Shown piece after piece: positions 8,335-16,815 of a stretch of DNA of 64,000 nucleotides. The stretch is from Planctomycetota bacterium (GTDB lineage: Bacteria; Planctomycetota; B15-G4). Where the stretch lies: contig JAQWOM010000023.1 in the NCBI GenBank assembly GCA_029245865.1, forward strand, positions 83,344 to 147,343, in the 5' to 3' direction. The stretch's first letter is position 1, and every line of letters starts with the position of its first letter. The position numbers and the translations under genes are program-made. The notes beneath the pieces are model-generated. The model did no database searches. It worked only from the letters and a program-made list of their open reading frames with translations, and had not been told where the DNA came from.

Positions 8335-9450
8335 TCAGTCCACGGCAAGACTTGCGAGACCTGCTGCGGCACAGAGCACTGCCATGATCCAGAAACGCAC
8401 CACGATGCGCGTTTCCGGAATACCCTTGAACTGCAAGTGATGGTGAAAGGGCGCACACAAAAAGACGCGCTTCCCGCCCGTGAACTTGTAGGTGCCAACC
8501 TGCAAAATCACGGACAGCGCCTCCCACACAAACACACCGCCGATAATGAACAAGGCGAGCTCAAGCTTCAGCACCACCGCCACATAACCCAGCAGGCTTC
8601 CGAGCGGAAGGGACCCGGTGTCCCCCATGTAAACCAGTGCGGGAGGTGCGTTAAACCAGAGGAAACCCAGGGTGGCTCCGACCATAGACGTGCAAAAGAC
8701 CGTCATCTCTTGACTGCGCGGCACATAAAGAAGGTCGAGTTCAAGAGATTCTGCGCGCCCCACGGCCACGGCCAACACAGCCATGGCCAGGGCAGCCACG
8801 ATCAGTGAGCCCGGGGCGAGCCCGTCCATGCCGTCCGTGAGATTCACGGCGTTGCTCGTGCCTGTCACCACAATCATCACGAGCAACATGAACGGCAAGC
8901 CGCCCATCCCGGAAAGGTCGATCCACGCCCCTCCGGTGAACGGAATGTGTAACCCCAGCAACTCAGGCAGTCCCTGCGCCTGAAAAATCCGCGTGATCAC
9001 GAACGCAAGGCTTCCGGCCACCAGGGCTTGAAGCGCGTACTTACTTGCTGCCTGCAGGCCCTTGCGCCCTGGATGCGTCAGCTTGATCCAGTCATCGATA
9101 AAGCCAATGAAGCCATAACCCAGCGTCGAGAGAATCGCGAGCATCACGTAGGAGTTGGTGAGATCTCCAAACATCAACCCTGACACGAGCACGGCCAAAA
9201 CGATCATCAGTCCGCCCATGGTGGGCGTCGGTTGCTTCTGGCGATTGATCTCGTTGAGCGTCTCGCTCTCGGTGTGCACCTGATCCTCGATGTAGCGCTT
9301 CATCTGCAGCGCGCGAATCAAACGTGGACCGATGAGAAGGGCGACGACAAAAGCGAGCACGGCCGCCAGCCCTGCTCGAACCGCAAGTGAGCCGAGTTGC
9401 CCGAACGGCTCCCAAAGCGACTGCAGCTCGTCGAGGAAATGCAGGATCAT
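8335..9450 (-). CDS. mraY: phospho-N-acetylmuramoyl-pentapeptide transferase MraY
   Basis: Integral membrane enzyme that moves phospho-MurNAc-pentapeptide onto undecaprenyl phosphate, giving lipid I. The 371 residues contain PTPTMGG, the catalytic Asp pair in FIGFIDDWIK, NAVNLTDGMDGLAPG and the cytoplasmic loop APFHHHLQFKG, all diagnostic. About ten membrane segments are visible. It overlaps the end of murF by 4 bases. Confidence 0.97.
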   Translation of the reverse strand: MILHFLDELQSLWEPFGQLGSLAVRAGLAAVLAFVVALLIGPRLIRALQMKRYIEDQVHTESETLNEINRQKQPTPTMGGLMIVLAVLVSGLMFGDLTNSYVMLAILSTLGYGFIGFIDDWIKLTHPGRKGLQAASKYALQALVAGSLAFVITRIFQAQGLPELLGLHIPFTGGAWIDLSGMGGLPFMLLVMIVVTGTSNAVNLTDGMDGLAPGSLIVAALAMAVLAVAVGRAESLELDLLYVPRSQEMTVFCTSMVGATLGFLWFNAPPALVYMGDTGSLPLGSLLGYVAVVLKLELALFIIGGVFVWEALSVILQVGTYKFTGGKRVFLCAPFHHHLQFKGIPETRIVVRFWIMAVLCAAAGLASLAVD

Positions 9451-10832
9451 GAGACCGCCGTCGCCTCAGAGTCGAGGTTTTGAATCAGTGTGTCGAGTGC
9501 CATGCCGCGCGAGCCCTTCACGAGCACCACATCGCCCGGGACCAGTTGCCGTTCAAGCACTTCGGCAGCGCAGTCACGATCTGCGCATGCGACACAATTT
9601 TCAGGTGCAACCCCAGCGTCAATCGCTCCTCGCAAGAGATCTTCGGCAAAGCGGCCGACGGTCACCAGCAATTCCGGCCGCGCGCCTGCCAGGGTTCGGC
9701 CTGCTGCACGGTGAATACCAGAGGCTTCACGCCCCAACTCGAGCATGTCGCCAACAACGAAGACACGTCGCCCTCCCAGTCCAACCTCATCCAAGGTGGC
9801 AGCAGCTGCGGCCAGCGATCCAGGATTGGCGTTGTAACTGTCGTCGAGCACTGTGAGACGCCCGAGCGTTCGAAGCTGCAATCGCCCGGGGGGTGGAGCA
9901 ATGTCTGCCAGGGCGGCCGCAGCCTCGACTGGATCGACACCAGCCACTCCTGCGCAGGCCAGAGCTGCCAGAGCATTCAGCACCGAATGGCGACCCAGAT
10001 GAGCCAGCTGAACAGCCCTGCCGTCGTTCACCCTGAAGTGGGTGCCATTGGCGGCACACCGCACATCCAGCGCATGGAGATCTGCCCGCGAATCGTGCCC
10101 GAAAGTGACCACCTCTCCCGGCGCACGATCACGCAAGGCCTCATAGTTGGCGTCATCTCGGTTCAGAATGGAGATCTTTCGGCCGGTCAATCCATCCAAC
10201 AGCGCCCCCTTCTCCTGAAGGACTCCGTTCAGATCGCGCAAACCCTCCAGATGACCCGCATGCACATTCGTGATGATGGCGACCTCGGGCTCCACCAGCC
10301 CGGCCAATCGCTCGATCTCACCCGGCGCATTCGTTCCGACCTCAACCACAACGGCTCCGGTCGACGGCTGAATGTCTAGCAAGGTGATCGGCACCCCGAT
10401 GTCATTGTTGAAGCTTGCACGCGACGACACCGTCTCTCGCTGACAAGCGAGGGCAGCAGACGTGAGATCTTTGGTCCCCGTCTTCCCGTTGGTCCCGGTC
10501 ACAGCCACGACGAGAGGGTCTTTACCCAGGCGTGCACGCACACGAACTGCACGCCCAAGCCGACCAAAGGCTCGCAGCGTATCCGGTACGACGATCGCAG
10601 GCCCTAGATCGAGACCCTCCCGATGCACAAGAACTGCGGCGGCTCCCGACCGAAGGGCCTTGTCTGCAAACTCATGCCCGTCAAAACGATCACCTTCGAG
10701 ACACACGAAGAGATCACCTGCACGAATTTGTCGGCTATCGGTCACCACACGCTGCACGAGCAGATCGCCGTCGCCACCCACGCGACGGCCTTCCACCATG
10801 GTGCACAGGAAATCGAGGCTCAGAGGCTCCAC
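9447..10832 (-). CDS. murF: UDP-MurNAc-tripeptide--D-Ala-D-Ala ligase MurF
   Basis: ATP-dependent ligase that adds D-Ala-D-Ala to complete the pentapeptide. The 461 residues show the P-loop GTNGKTG at 113-119, EVGTNAPGEIERLA, the ITNVHAGHLEG motif and LDDSYNANPGS of the C-terminal domain. Its start overlaps the end of murE by 13 bases. The supplier of D-Ala-D-Ala, ddl, is not in this operon and must be elsewhere in the genome. Confidence 0.96.
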   Translation of the reverse strand: MEPLSLDFLCTMVEGRRVGGDGDLLVQRVVTDSRQIRAGDLFVCLEGDRFDGHEFADKALRSGAAAVLVHREGLDLGPAIVVPDTLRAFGRLGRAVRVRARLGKDPLVVAVTGTNGKTGTKDLTSAALACQRETVSSRASFNNDIGVPITLLDIQPSTGAVVVEVGTNAPGEIERLAGLVEPEVAIITNVHAGHLEGLRDLNGVLQEKGALLDGLTGRKISILNRDDANYEALRDRAPGEVVTFGHDSRADLHALDVRCAANGTHFRVNDGRAVQLAHLGRHSVLNALAALACAGVAGVDPVEAAAALADIAPPPGRLQLRTLGRLTVLDDSYNANPGSLAAAAATLDEVGLGGRRVFVVGDMLELGREASGIHRAAGRTLAGARPELLVTVGRFAEDLLRGAIDAGVAPENCVACADRDCAAEVLERQLVPGDVVLVKGSRGMALDTLIQNLDSEATAVS

Positions 10833-12361
10833 AATGTCTCCCTCGTAATTTGACAGTCATCGAAATCCAGCACCTGATCGCCGATCACCTGCGTGGTCTC
10901 ATGACCTTTTCCAGCGACGAGAACCACGTCCCCACCCCGCGCTGCAGCGCATGCTTGTGAAATAGCTTCCCGACGATCCACCAAAGCGTTCAACGTGCAC
11001 TCAGCGCCCTCAGGAATGCCTGCGATGATCTCGTCGACAATCTGCTCCGGCGATTCAGACCGTGGATTGTCCGACGTCACATACACATCATCGGCCCACC
11101 GAGCGGCAGCGGCCCCCATCTGAGGGCGCTTGCCCGTGTCCCGGTCTCCACCACATCCAAAAACGACGGCCAGACGTCCCTTCGTCAACGGGCGCAACTG
11201 CGCCAGCACCTTCTCGAGGGCGTCAGGAGTGTGCGCATAGTCGACAAACACCCGAAAATCCTGGCCACACTCCACGGCTTCGAGTCGCCCCGAAACCGGA
11301 GCCATGCTTGCCAGCCCCGTCCGGATGGCAGCCGCCGACACGCCGAGTGCGCAAGCCGCGCCGGCCGCAGCAAGCGCATTTGAAACGTTGTGCCGCCCCA
11401 CCATGCGCATATCGATCGGAAGCACGAGCCTGCGCTCTTCATTTCGAGACTCACGCACAAGGCGGAACGCGGAGCCTTCGGCATCAAGCCGGTCTATCTT
11501 CGCTCGGATGTGCGCGTCCTCAGCAAACCCAAAGCGAACCACAGAGGCTGCTGTGCGCTCCGCCAGCATCGGCGACAAATCATCATCAGCATTCAGCACA
11601 GCCGTCGCCTGATCTCCGAGTCCGTCGAAGAGGCGCGCCTTCGCATTTCCGTAAGACGCCATGTCTCCGTGATAGTCCAGATGGTCTTGGCTCAGGTTCG
11701 TGAACACACCGACGTCAAAGTCCACACCATGCACGCGATGCTGCATGAGAGCATGAGAGCTCACCTCCATCACCGCAGCGGTCAAGTTCTCATCGACCAT
11801 TTCAGCCAAGAGCCGGTGCACTTCAATGGCGTCAGGAGTCGTGTTGACGAGAGCCTGGTGACGGCCATCGACCCACGCCCCCAACGTGCCGACCATTCCG
11901 TTGCCAAGGCCGTCCATCGTGAGCATCGACCTCAGTATGCTGGCCACCGTGGTCTTGCCATTCGTGCCGGTGATGCCCACGACCTTCAATCGCCCGCTAG
12001 GGTGTCCAAAGAAAGTGTCGGCAACGATGGACTTCGCCAGCGGCACGTCAGGCACTCCGACAAAACCGATGTCTTCGGGCAACTCGGGTCGGCGTGCAGC
12101 CAGCACCGCCGTGGCCCCTCGACTCAAGGCCTCCTTCACGTGAGCCAAGCCGTCATGCCTGACACCAGGCGCCGCGATAAAGAGATCGCCCGGCCGCGTC
12201 GAGCGGCTGTCCGCAGAAAGGCCCGTCACGCGTGGGTCGGGTCCGCTCACCGCCACGTCCGAAAGGACGTTGTGGAGAGAGGCGCAGAGTCTTCCGAGTG
12301 GCAGGCGGTTCACACTGTGCTTCATTAGGCGACGTAGAATCGCCGAATCAAGTGTCCGCAC
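10820..12361 (-). CDS. murE: UDP-MurNAc-L-Ala-D-Glu--meso-DAP ligase MurE
   Basis: Adds the third stem-peptide residue. The 513 residues carry the P-loop GTNGKTT at 132-138, the carbamylated-Lys region, and the specificity motif DNPR at 431-434, which in this family marks meso-diaminopimelate rather than lysine as substrate. The GTG start is five bases after the ftsI stop. An ATG at 12325 would lose 12 residues and has no better ribosome site. Confidence 0.96.
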   Translation of the reverse strand: MRTLDSAILRRLMKHSVNRLPLGRLCASLHNVLSDVAVSGPDPRVTGLSADSRSTRPGDLFIAAPGVRHDGLAHVKEALSRGATAVLAARRPELPEDIGFVGVPDVPLAKSIVADTFFGHPSGRLKVVGITGTNGKTTVASILRSMLTMDGLGNGMVGTLGAWVDGRHQALVNTTPDAIEVHRLLAEMVDENLTAAVMEVSSHALMQHRVHGVDFDVGVFTNLSQDHLDYHGDMASYGNAKARLFDGLGDQATAVLNADDDLSPMLAERTAASVVRFGFAEDAHIRAKIDRLDAEGSAFRLVRESRNEERRLVLPIDMRMVGRHNVSNALAAAGAACALGVSAAAIRTGLASMAPVSGRLEAVECGQDFRVFVDYAHTPDALEKVLAQLRPLTKGRLAVVFGCGGDRDTGKRPQMGAAAARWADDVYVTSDNPRSESPEQIVDEIIAGIPEGAECTLNALVDRREAISQACAAARGGDVVLVAGKGHETTQVIGDQVLDFDDCQITRETLWSL

Positions 12362-12366
12362 CCTGC

Positions 12367-14103
12367 CTATTCCTCGTCCGCGAGTGAAAATCCCAGATAG
12401 GGAAGCAACCTTCGGAGGATCCGGCCGGCTGCCGGAGCCGCACTTTGGCTCGCATAACGAACCCCCTGGGGCTCCCGAACCACCACCACGAGCGTCAAAG
12501 AGGGGTCGTCCGCAGGGGCCAGAGCGACGTAACTATGGACCTCAGCCCCCTTCTTCGTCTCACATTGGGCTGTTCCTGTCTTTCCGGCCACGGGGATTCC
12601 CGGAATGCGCATCTCGGCGCATGTCCCCTCATCCACAGACCGTGCCATGAAGCCCCGGATCCTGCGGACGTTCTCTGGTCGAAAGACGTGAACCCCGGAA
12701 GTTGACGGAATTTTGAGGCTCACGCCTTCTCCATCAGTCAATCCATGGACCAGGCGAGGAGGCCGATAGAGCCCATCGAGAAGGGTGCTGGCCGCCGCGG
12801 CCATCTGTGTCGCGGAGACCCCTAGTTCCTGGCCAAAGGCCACGGAGGCCAGCGTGTAGTTGCGCGACCAGCGATGCAGCGGCGTCACCAGGCCCGGCAC
12901 TTCGGCCGGAACGGGAAGGCCGGTACGCCGACCGAGTCCGAGCCGACCGAGCAGCTCGTACATGGGGCGCATGAGCGCATAATCATGCGCCCGATCGAGT
13001 GGAACCAGTCGTGTCAAAAGGTTGGCCATCCCGATATTGCTCGAGTGAACAATGATCTCCTCGAGATCGAGTGGCTCTGATGAAGGATGCGTGTCCCGAA
13101 TCGTCCGTGGGCCCAGGAACTCACGACAGTCCAGCGGGGGGCCGTCCAGATGGGCCAGCCCCAGTTCGAGTGCTGCGGCCATCATCAGCGGTTTGAAGGT
13201 TGATCCGGGTGGATACACCTCTTGAAGGGCGGCGCACACACTCCCCTCCTTCGAGCGATCTGTTCGATCCGAGAGATCAAGGCCAGGAACCGAGCACATG
13301 CCAAGCACATCGCCCGTGCGCGGGTCCATAGCAACGACCGTGACGCCCTCTGCGTCCGTCGAGTTCATGGCGACCAACGCCTCTTCCTCGAGGATCTGTT
13401 GAAGTCGCGCATCCAGCGTGAGCGTCACATCCAGGCCGTCCACGGCCGGAACTTCTACTGCAGTTCGATCGACCACTTCCCGGCCGAGATGGTCCACGCG
13501 AAAACGTCGCACGCCATCAATCCCAGCCAGCATGTCGTCGAGGCCCGCCTCGATCCCCGCCACGCCAACACTCTCATGACTCACATACCCGATCACGTTG
13601 CCAGCCGCACTCCCCCACGGGTAGCGACGCTGAAACCCTGGCCGAAAGTCCACTCCATAGAGCAACCCACGGCGTTCGCGCTCCAACTCGTCGAGGGCCA
13701 ACGGGTCAGCAACCGGTTGCCCCAGAGTCGTCCACTTCGTGCCGGACAGCCTGCGGATCAAGTCTTCGCGAGGCGCCGCCACGAGTGGCGACAGGAAGTC
13801 TGCAACTTCGGCGAGAAAGGGCGTCAGCTCCTCTGGGCTCTCCGCGCGTTGCTGCAGATTCTTCGGCAACACCTCCACGCGCAACGTTTGAACAGAACTC
13901 GCAAGTTCGCGCCCATGGCGGTCAAAAAGGCTTCCTCGACGCGCCTCGATCTCTTCAATCCGATTGGACTGACGATCCATTCGAGTTTTGGACACGTCGT
14001 GCGTGCCAACGGCAACCCACGCAAAGCGACCAGCAAGCGCAAGCAGACCCAAAAGAAGCAAAGCACCTAGCTGAAGCACCAGGCGACGCGATCGCTGCAT
14101 CAA
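12367..14103 (-). CDS. ftsI: class B penicillin-binding protein FtsI (PBP3)
   Basis: Septal D,D-transpeptidase that cross-links the peptidoglycan made by FtsW. The 578 residues have one N-terminal membrane segment (about 10-32), a PBP dimerisation domain from about 55, and a transpeptidase domain with the three active-site motifs: STFK at 301-304 (nucleophile Ser 301), SSN at 354-356 and KTG at 508-510. No PASTA repeats follow. It overlaps ftsL upstream by 4 bases. Confidence 0.96.
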   Translation of the reverse strand: MMQRSRRLVLQLGALLLLGLLALAGRFAWVAVGTHDVSKTRMDRQSNRIEEIEARRGSLFDRHGRELASSVQTLRVEVLPKNLQQRAESPEELTPFLAEVADFLSPLVAAPREDLIRRLSGTKWTTLGQPVADPLALDELERERRGLLYGVDFRPGFQRRYPWGSAAGNVIGYVSHESVGVAGIEAGLDDMLAGIDGVRRFRVDHLGREVVDRTAVEVPAVDGLDVTLTLDARLQQILEEEALVAMNSTDAEGVTVVAMDPRTGDVLGMCSVPGLDLSDRTDRSKEGSVCAALQEVYPPGSTFKPLMMAAALELGLAHLDGPPLDCREFLGPRTIRDTHPSSEPLDLEEIIVHSSNIGMANLLTRLVPLDRAHDYALMRPMYELLGRLGLGRRTGLPVPAEVPGLVTPLHRWSRNYTLASVAFGQELGVSATQMAAAASTLLDGLYRPPRLVHGLTDGEGVSLKIPSTSGVHVFRPENVRRIRGFMARSVDEGTCAEMRIPGIPVAGKTGTAQCETKKGAEVHSYVALAPADDPSLTLVVVVREPQGVRYASQSAAPAAGRILRRLLPYLGFSLADEE

Positions 14104-14408
14104 CGGAGCATCTCTCCACTGTTGTAGGCGCGACGGGCAACAGCATTCATCTCAAAACCGCCCCGCTCGGTGCTGTCCAGCTCGCGGAACTTTGCAAAGA
14201 TGTTGAGAATATCTGTGTTGACTGCATGAACACGCCGCTCGACGGTTCGCAACTGAGCTTCGCACCGTGCGAGTGCATATCCTTCGCCAACTCCTTGCGC
14301 ACGCACAACACACGTAAAGACGGCAAGCCCCAGAAGACCCACCGCGGCGACGCCTGGAAGCCAAGCAGCCTGGCGCTTGCGAGCGAGGATCAAGAAGCCG
14401 CTCTTCAT
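14100..14408 (-). CDS. ftsL: FtsL-like small bitopic division protein
   Basis: A 102-residue protein with a short basic cytoplasmic start (MKSGFLILARKRQ), one membrane segment (about 15-36) and a periplasmic helix with heptad-like spacing. This is the size and topology of FtsL, which links the division machinery to FtsW/FtsI. Sequence is poorly conserved in this family, so the call rests on position between rsmH and ftsI and on topology. The ATG at 14408 overlaps the rsmH stop (ATGA); a longer frame to 14582 lies inside rsmH and is rejected as start. Confidence 0.75.
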   Translation of the reverse strand: MKSGFLILARKRQAAWLPGVAAVGLLGLAVFTCVVRAQGVGEGYALARCEAQLRTVERRVHAVNTDILNIFAKFRELDSTERGGFEMNAVARRAYNSGEMLR

Positions 14409-15283
14409 CGGAGCACCTTCAGCACACGAAGGCGTGCACTGCGGCTTCGGCGATTGCTTCGCTGCTCGTTCATGCTTGCACTGAGCGGCTTGCGCGTCAC
14501 GAGTTCGCCCCGCCCAGCAGCGACCAGCTCTTTGAACGCGACCTTGACGATGCGGTCTTCGCCCGAGTGAAAAGAGAGGCACGCTACGAAGCCGCCGGGC
14601 TTCACAAGCTGCATGGCCAGCGGCAGCGAGGCGGTAAGCAGCTCGCGCTCTTTGTTCACCAGCATCCGGATACCCTGAAAGGTGCGCGTGGCCGGGTGAA
14701 TTCGCCCCCCTCGGCGACGCAAGACCTGCTCGACCAGTTCGCGGAGATCGCCTGTGGTCCGAAAAGGTCGGCGAACTCGCCTCTCGACGATGGCCTGGGC
14801 AATTCGACGGGCTCGAAGCTCTCCGCCCAACTCGCGTAAAGCCGACTCCAGGTCCTCGAGCGAAATGCTGTTCACAAGATCAGCAGCGGTCGGCCCACGA
14901 GTCGGGTCCATCCGCATGTCGAGCAAGGCATCCTCGCGAAAGGTGAACCCCCGCTCGGGCTCATCGAGTTGCATCGACGAGACACCCAGGTCCATCAGCA
15001 GTGCATCAGGGCGAACACCCTGCCGCGCAAGCTGATGAAGGCAACTCACGCTGTCACCATGATGAAAAGTGACACGCCCTGAATAACGAGCGAGATTGAC
15101 TTCGGCCAGCGCCAAGGCTTCGGGGTCCCGGTCGCAAGCGTGCACGCGACCTTCGGGCGTTGTGGCTTCGAGGTACGCTGCCGAGTGCCCGCCGGCACCC
15201 ACGGTGAGATCCACGAGCACGCGGCCCGTAGAAGCACCGATGAGCTGCAGCACCTCCCCCGCCATCACGGGAACGTGACTCAT
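14405..15283 (-). CDS. rsmH: 16S rRNA (cytosine-1402-N4) methyltransferase RsmH
   Basis: SAM-dependent enzyme that methylates C1402 in the ribosomal P site, historically mraW. Motifs are the start MSHVPVMAGEVLQL, the SAM loop VDLTVGAGGHSAAYLE, LMDLGVSSMQLDEPERGFTF and the C-terminal SFHSGEDRIVK. The ATG at 15283 has a GGAGG five bases before it and matches the usual RsmH N-terminus. An earlier ATG at 15310 overlaps the mraZ stop (TGATG) and is the alternative. Product is 292 residues. Confidence 0.94.
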   Translation of the reverse strand: MSHVPVMAGEVLQLIGASTGRVLVDLTVGAGGHSAAYLEATTPEGRVHACDRDPEALALAEVNLARYSGRVTFHHGDSVSCLHQLARQGVRPDALLMDLGVSSMQLDEPERGFTFREDALLDMRMDPTRGPTAADLVNSISLEDLESALRELGGELRARRIAQAIVERRVRRPFRTTGDLRELVEQVLRRRGGRIHPATRTFQGIRMLVNKERELLTASLPLAMQLVKPGGFVACLSFHSGEDRIVKVAFKELVAAGRGELVTRKPLSASMNEQRSNRRSRSARLRVLKVLR

Positions 15284-15309
15284 CGGTGCCTCCATCGAGA
15301 CCTTCCACA

Positions 15310-15753
15310 TCAGCGAAACACTTCCTTTGCCTGACTCTCGTAATCCACGAGAGCACGAGCTTGGCGCTCCTCCCAGGTGTCGGGACACCAGAGCTCCACA
15401 CGCCGGCCGACACCGGCGAACACAACTTTGTCTTTCAGGCCCACCGCGCGCTTGAGCGCGTCCGGGAGCAACATGCGGCCGTTCTTGTCCAGCGGACAGC
15501 CTTCTGCGCTGGAGTAAAATGTGCGGGAAAAATCACGCACGTCTTGTTCGCCGATCGAGCCGTTGTCGACGGCCTCTCCCATGCGCTCGAACTCGGCTTC
15601 CGGGTAGAGGAACAAGCAGCCGTCGAAACCCGCTGTCACCACGATTTGCTCTGCGGAGTCGAGTCGACGCAGAACCTCCAGGATCTTTCGCGGCACCGAG
15701 ACGCGATTCTTGGCGTCGATGACATGCGTGAAAGAGCCCGTGAAAAGCTTCAT
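15310..15753 (-). CDS. mraZ: transcriptional regulator MraZ
   Basis: First gene of the dcw operon; DNA-binding protein of the SpoVT/AbrB type that in other bacteria represses its own operon. The 147 residues contain two AbrB-like half-domains, each with the DxxxR motif: DAKNRVSVP near residue 15 and DKNGRMLLP near 91. The ATG at 15753 opens MKLFTGSFTHVIDAKNR, the standard family start; the frame is open to 15831 but that would add 26 unsupported residues. A matching MraZ operator lies 49 bases upstream. Confidence 0.95.
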   Translation of the reverse strand: MKLFTGSFTHVIDAKNRVSVPRKILEVLRRLDSAEQIVVTAGFDGCLFLYPEAEFERMGEAVDNGSIGEQDVRDFSRTFYSSAEGCPLDKNGRMLLPDALKRAVGLKDKVVFAGVGRRVELWCPDTWEERQARALVDYESQAKEVFR

Positions 15754-15801
15754 CGGTGGCCCGGAGTCCGGTGAGGTCAATGGCTGGTTCAAACTGCGAT
15801 G

Positions 15802-15826
15802 GCCCACTCTATCCCACTTTGCCCCA
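15802..15826 (-). promoter_or_regulatory. MraZ operator, three TGGG direct repeats
   Basis: On the minus strand three TGGGN units (TGGGG, TGGGA, TGGGC) occur exactly 10 bp apart, separated by five-base spacers CAAAG and TAGAG. This is the described MraZ-binding arrangement in front of mraZ. It sits 49 bases upstream of the mraZ start, so autoregulation of the dcw operon is expected. Confidence 0.8.
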
Positions 15827-15982
15827 TCCAATGGAATCTAGTGGAAAAAATCTCCACCGAGTGGGATCGGACCGGTGCCCTCAGGCCCTCCGTGGCGGAG
15901 ATTCGACCGGAGGCCCCGGGATGCCACGCCGTGGCCTCGAGGCCCTACGGACCCTGCCTAGCAGGGGTTCCATGACGCTGGC

Positions 15983-16000
15983 GCCAGGCTAAAGCCTGGC
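15983..16000. terminator. hairpin, possible terminator of the CxxC protein gene
   Basis: GCCAGGC and GCCTGGC form a 7-bp stem around a four-base TAAA loop, 60 bases after the stop codon of the minus-strand gene at 16061-16666. No T-run follows on that strand, so factor-independent termination is uncertain. Confidence 0.4.
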
Positions 16001-16060
16001 TCCTCCGAGCCAATTCGCCGGGATCCAGCCCCTCAGGACTGGCTCAGCCTCGCGCCCGAC

Positions 16061-16666
16061 CTAGCTCTCGTCGAGAGTCTGCGACTCGGATCCCGCAGAG
16101 GTCACCGGGTCACCGCTCTCGGAACCCTCTTCTGCGTCGAGAGCCGTCACGCCCTCGAAGTCCTCAGAAGGCAGGTCAGCGGCGAGTAGGCGCTTGAGAT
16201 GCTCTCGGGTCTCCACGAGCACCTCAGCACTGAGGTGTGGGGCAGGAACGTCAAAGGAGGGCTCACCGGCCCCCCTGGCCACCACCATGACCTCCTCACC
16301 CTCGCGCCGTTCAAAGCCACGCAGCCGGAGAAAGCGCTTTCTCACCAGCACCAACCCCACCAGGTAGCTGAGGCGTTGGTAAATGGGTTCGGAGCGCGGG
16401 AGCATGCGCTGAAACATCTCCCTCAAGAGCGCATAGTCGACGACCGGACTGGCCACGGCGCTTTCTGGCAACTTGTGCCGCCAGAAGACATCCGAGCCTG
16501 AAGCGTCCACATTGTTTCCACAAGTTGCACACAAGTCTTCGCGATTCGGGCCCTCTTCAGAAAAGCTCAGCAAGACGGTGACCTCGTCATCGACCGCCAA
16601 ACCAGCCGAGCAACGGGCACACTGATCCGTGCTCGCGGGGATCTTCCAGTTGTCGCTGTCGCTCAT
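16061..16666 (-). CDS. hypothetical protein with two CxxC motifs (zinc-ribbon-like)
   Basis: A 201-residue protein beginning MSDSDNWKIPASTDQCARC. It has CARC near residue 16-19 and CATC near residue 46-49, which together could bind one zinc ion. A tryptophan-containing helical middle (about 60-130) and a very acidic Ser/Glu tail follow. Similar CxxC-plus-acidic-tail proteins occur in Planctomycetota genomes as uncharacterised genes, from memory only. The start at 16666 is chosen because the upstream extension to 16729 is Arg/Pro rich and overlaps the likely promoter region. It is divergent from dnaE. Function unknown. Confidence 0.7.
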   Translation of the reverse strand: MSDSDNWKIPASTDQCARCSAGLAVDDEVTVLLSFSEEGPNREDLCATCGNNVDASGSDVFWRHKLPESAVASPVVDYALLREMFQRMLPRSEPIYQRLSYLVGLVLVRKRFLRLRGFERREGEEVMVVARGAGEPSFDVPAPHLSAEVLVETREHLKRLLAADLPSEDFEGVTALDAEEGSESGDPVTSAGSESQTLDES

Positions 16667-16815
16667 GCAGGCAGACTCGGGAGAGGCGGTGGGCTGGCCC
16701 CGCCGTCGGAGACGGTCACTGGGAGCCATGGCCGAAGCTAGCAGGGTGCCGACGAGCCCTCAAGCGATGCCCGCGGAAGTTGAAGCGTTTGCCCATGGGT
16801 CGTAGCCTCCATGGG

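Larger units (their letters stand above)
15754..16060. other. dcw promoter region without a gene
   Basis: This 307-base stretch between mraZ and the CxxC protein gene holds the MraZ operator near its left end. It also holds a small inverted repeat (GTGGA at 15841 with TCCAC at 15853), a CTCCG-TGG-CGGAG hairpin at 15888-15900 and a stronger hairpin at 15983-16000. I see no convincing -35/-10 pair and no coding frame with family features. Confidence 0.6.
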
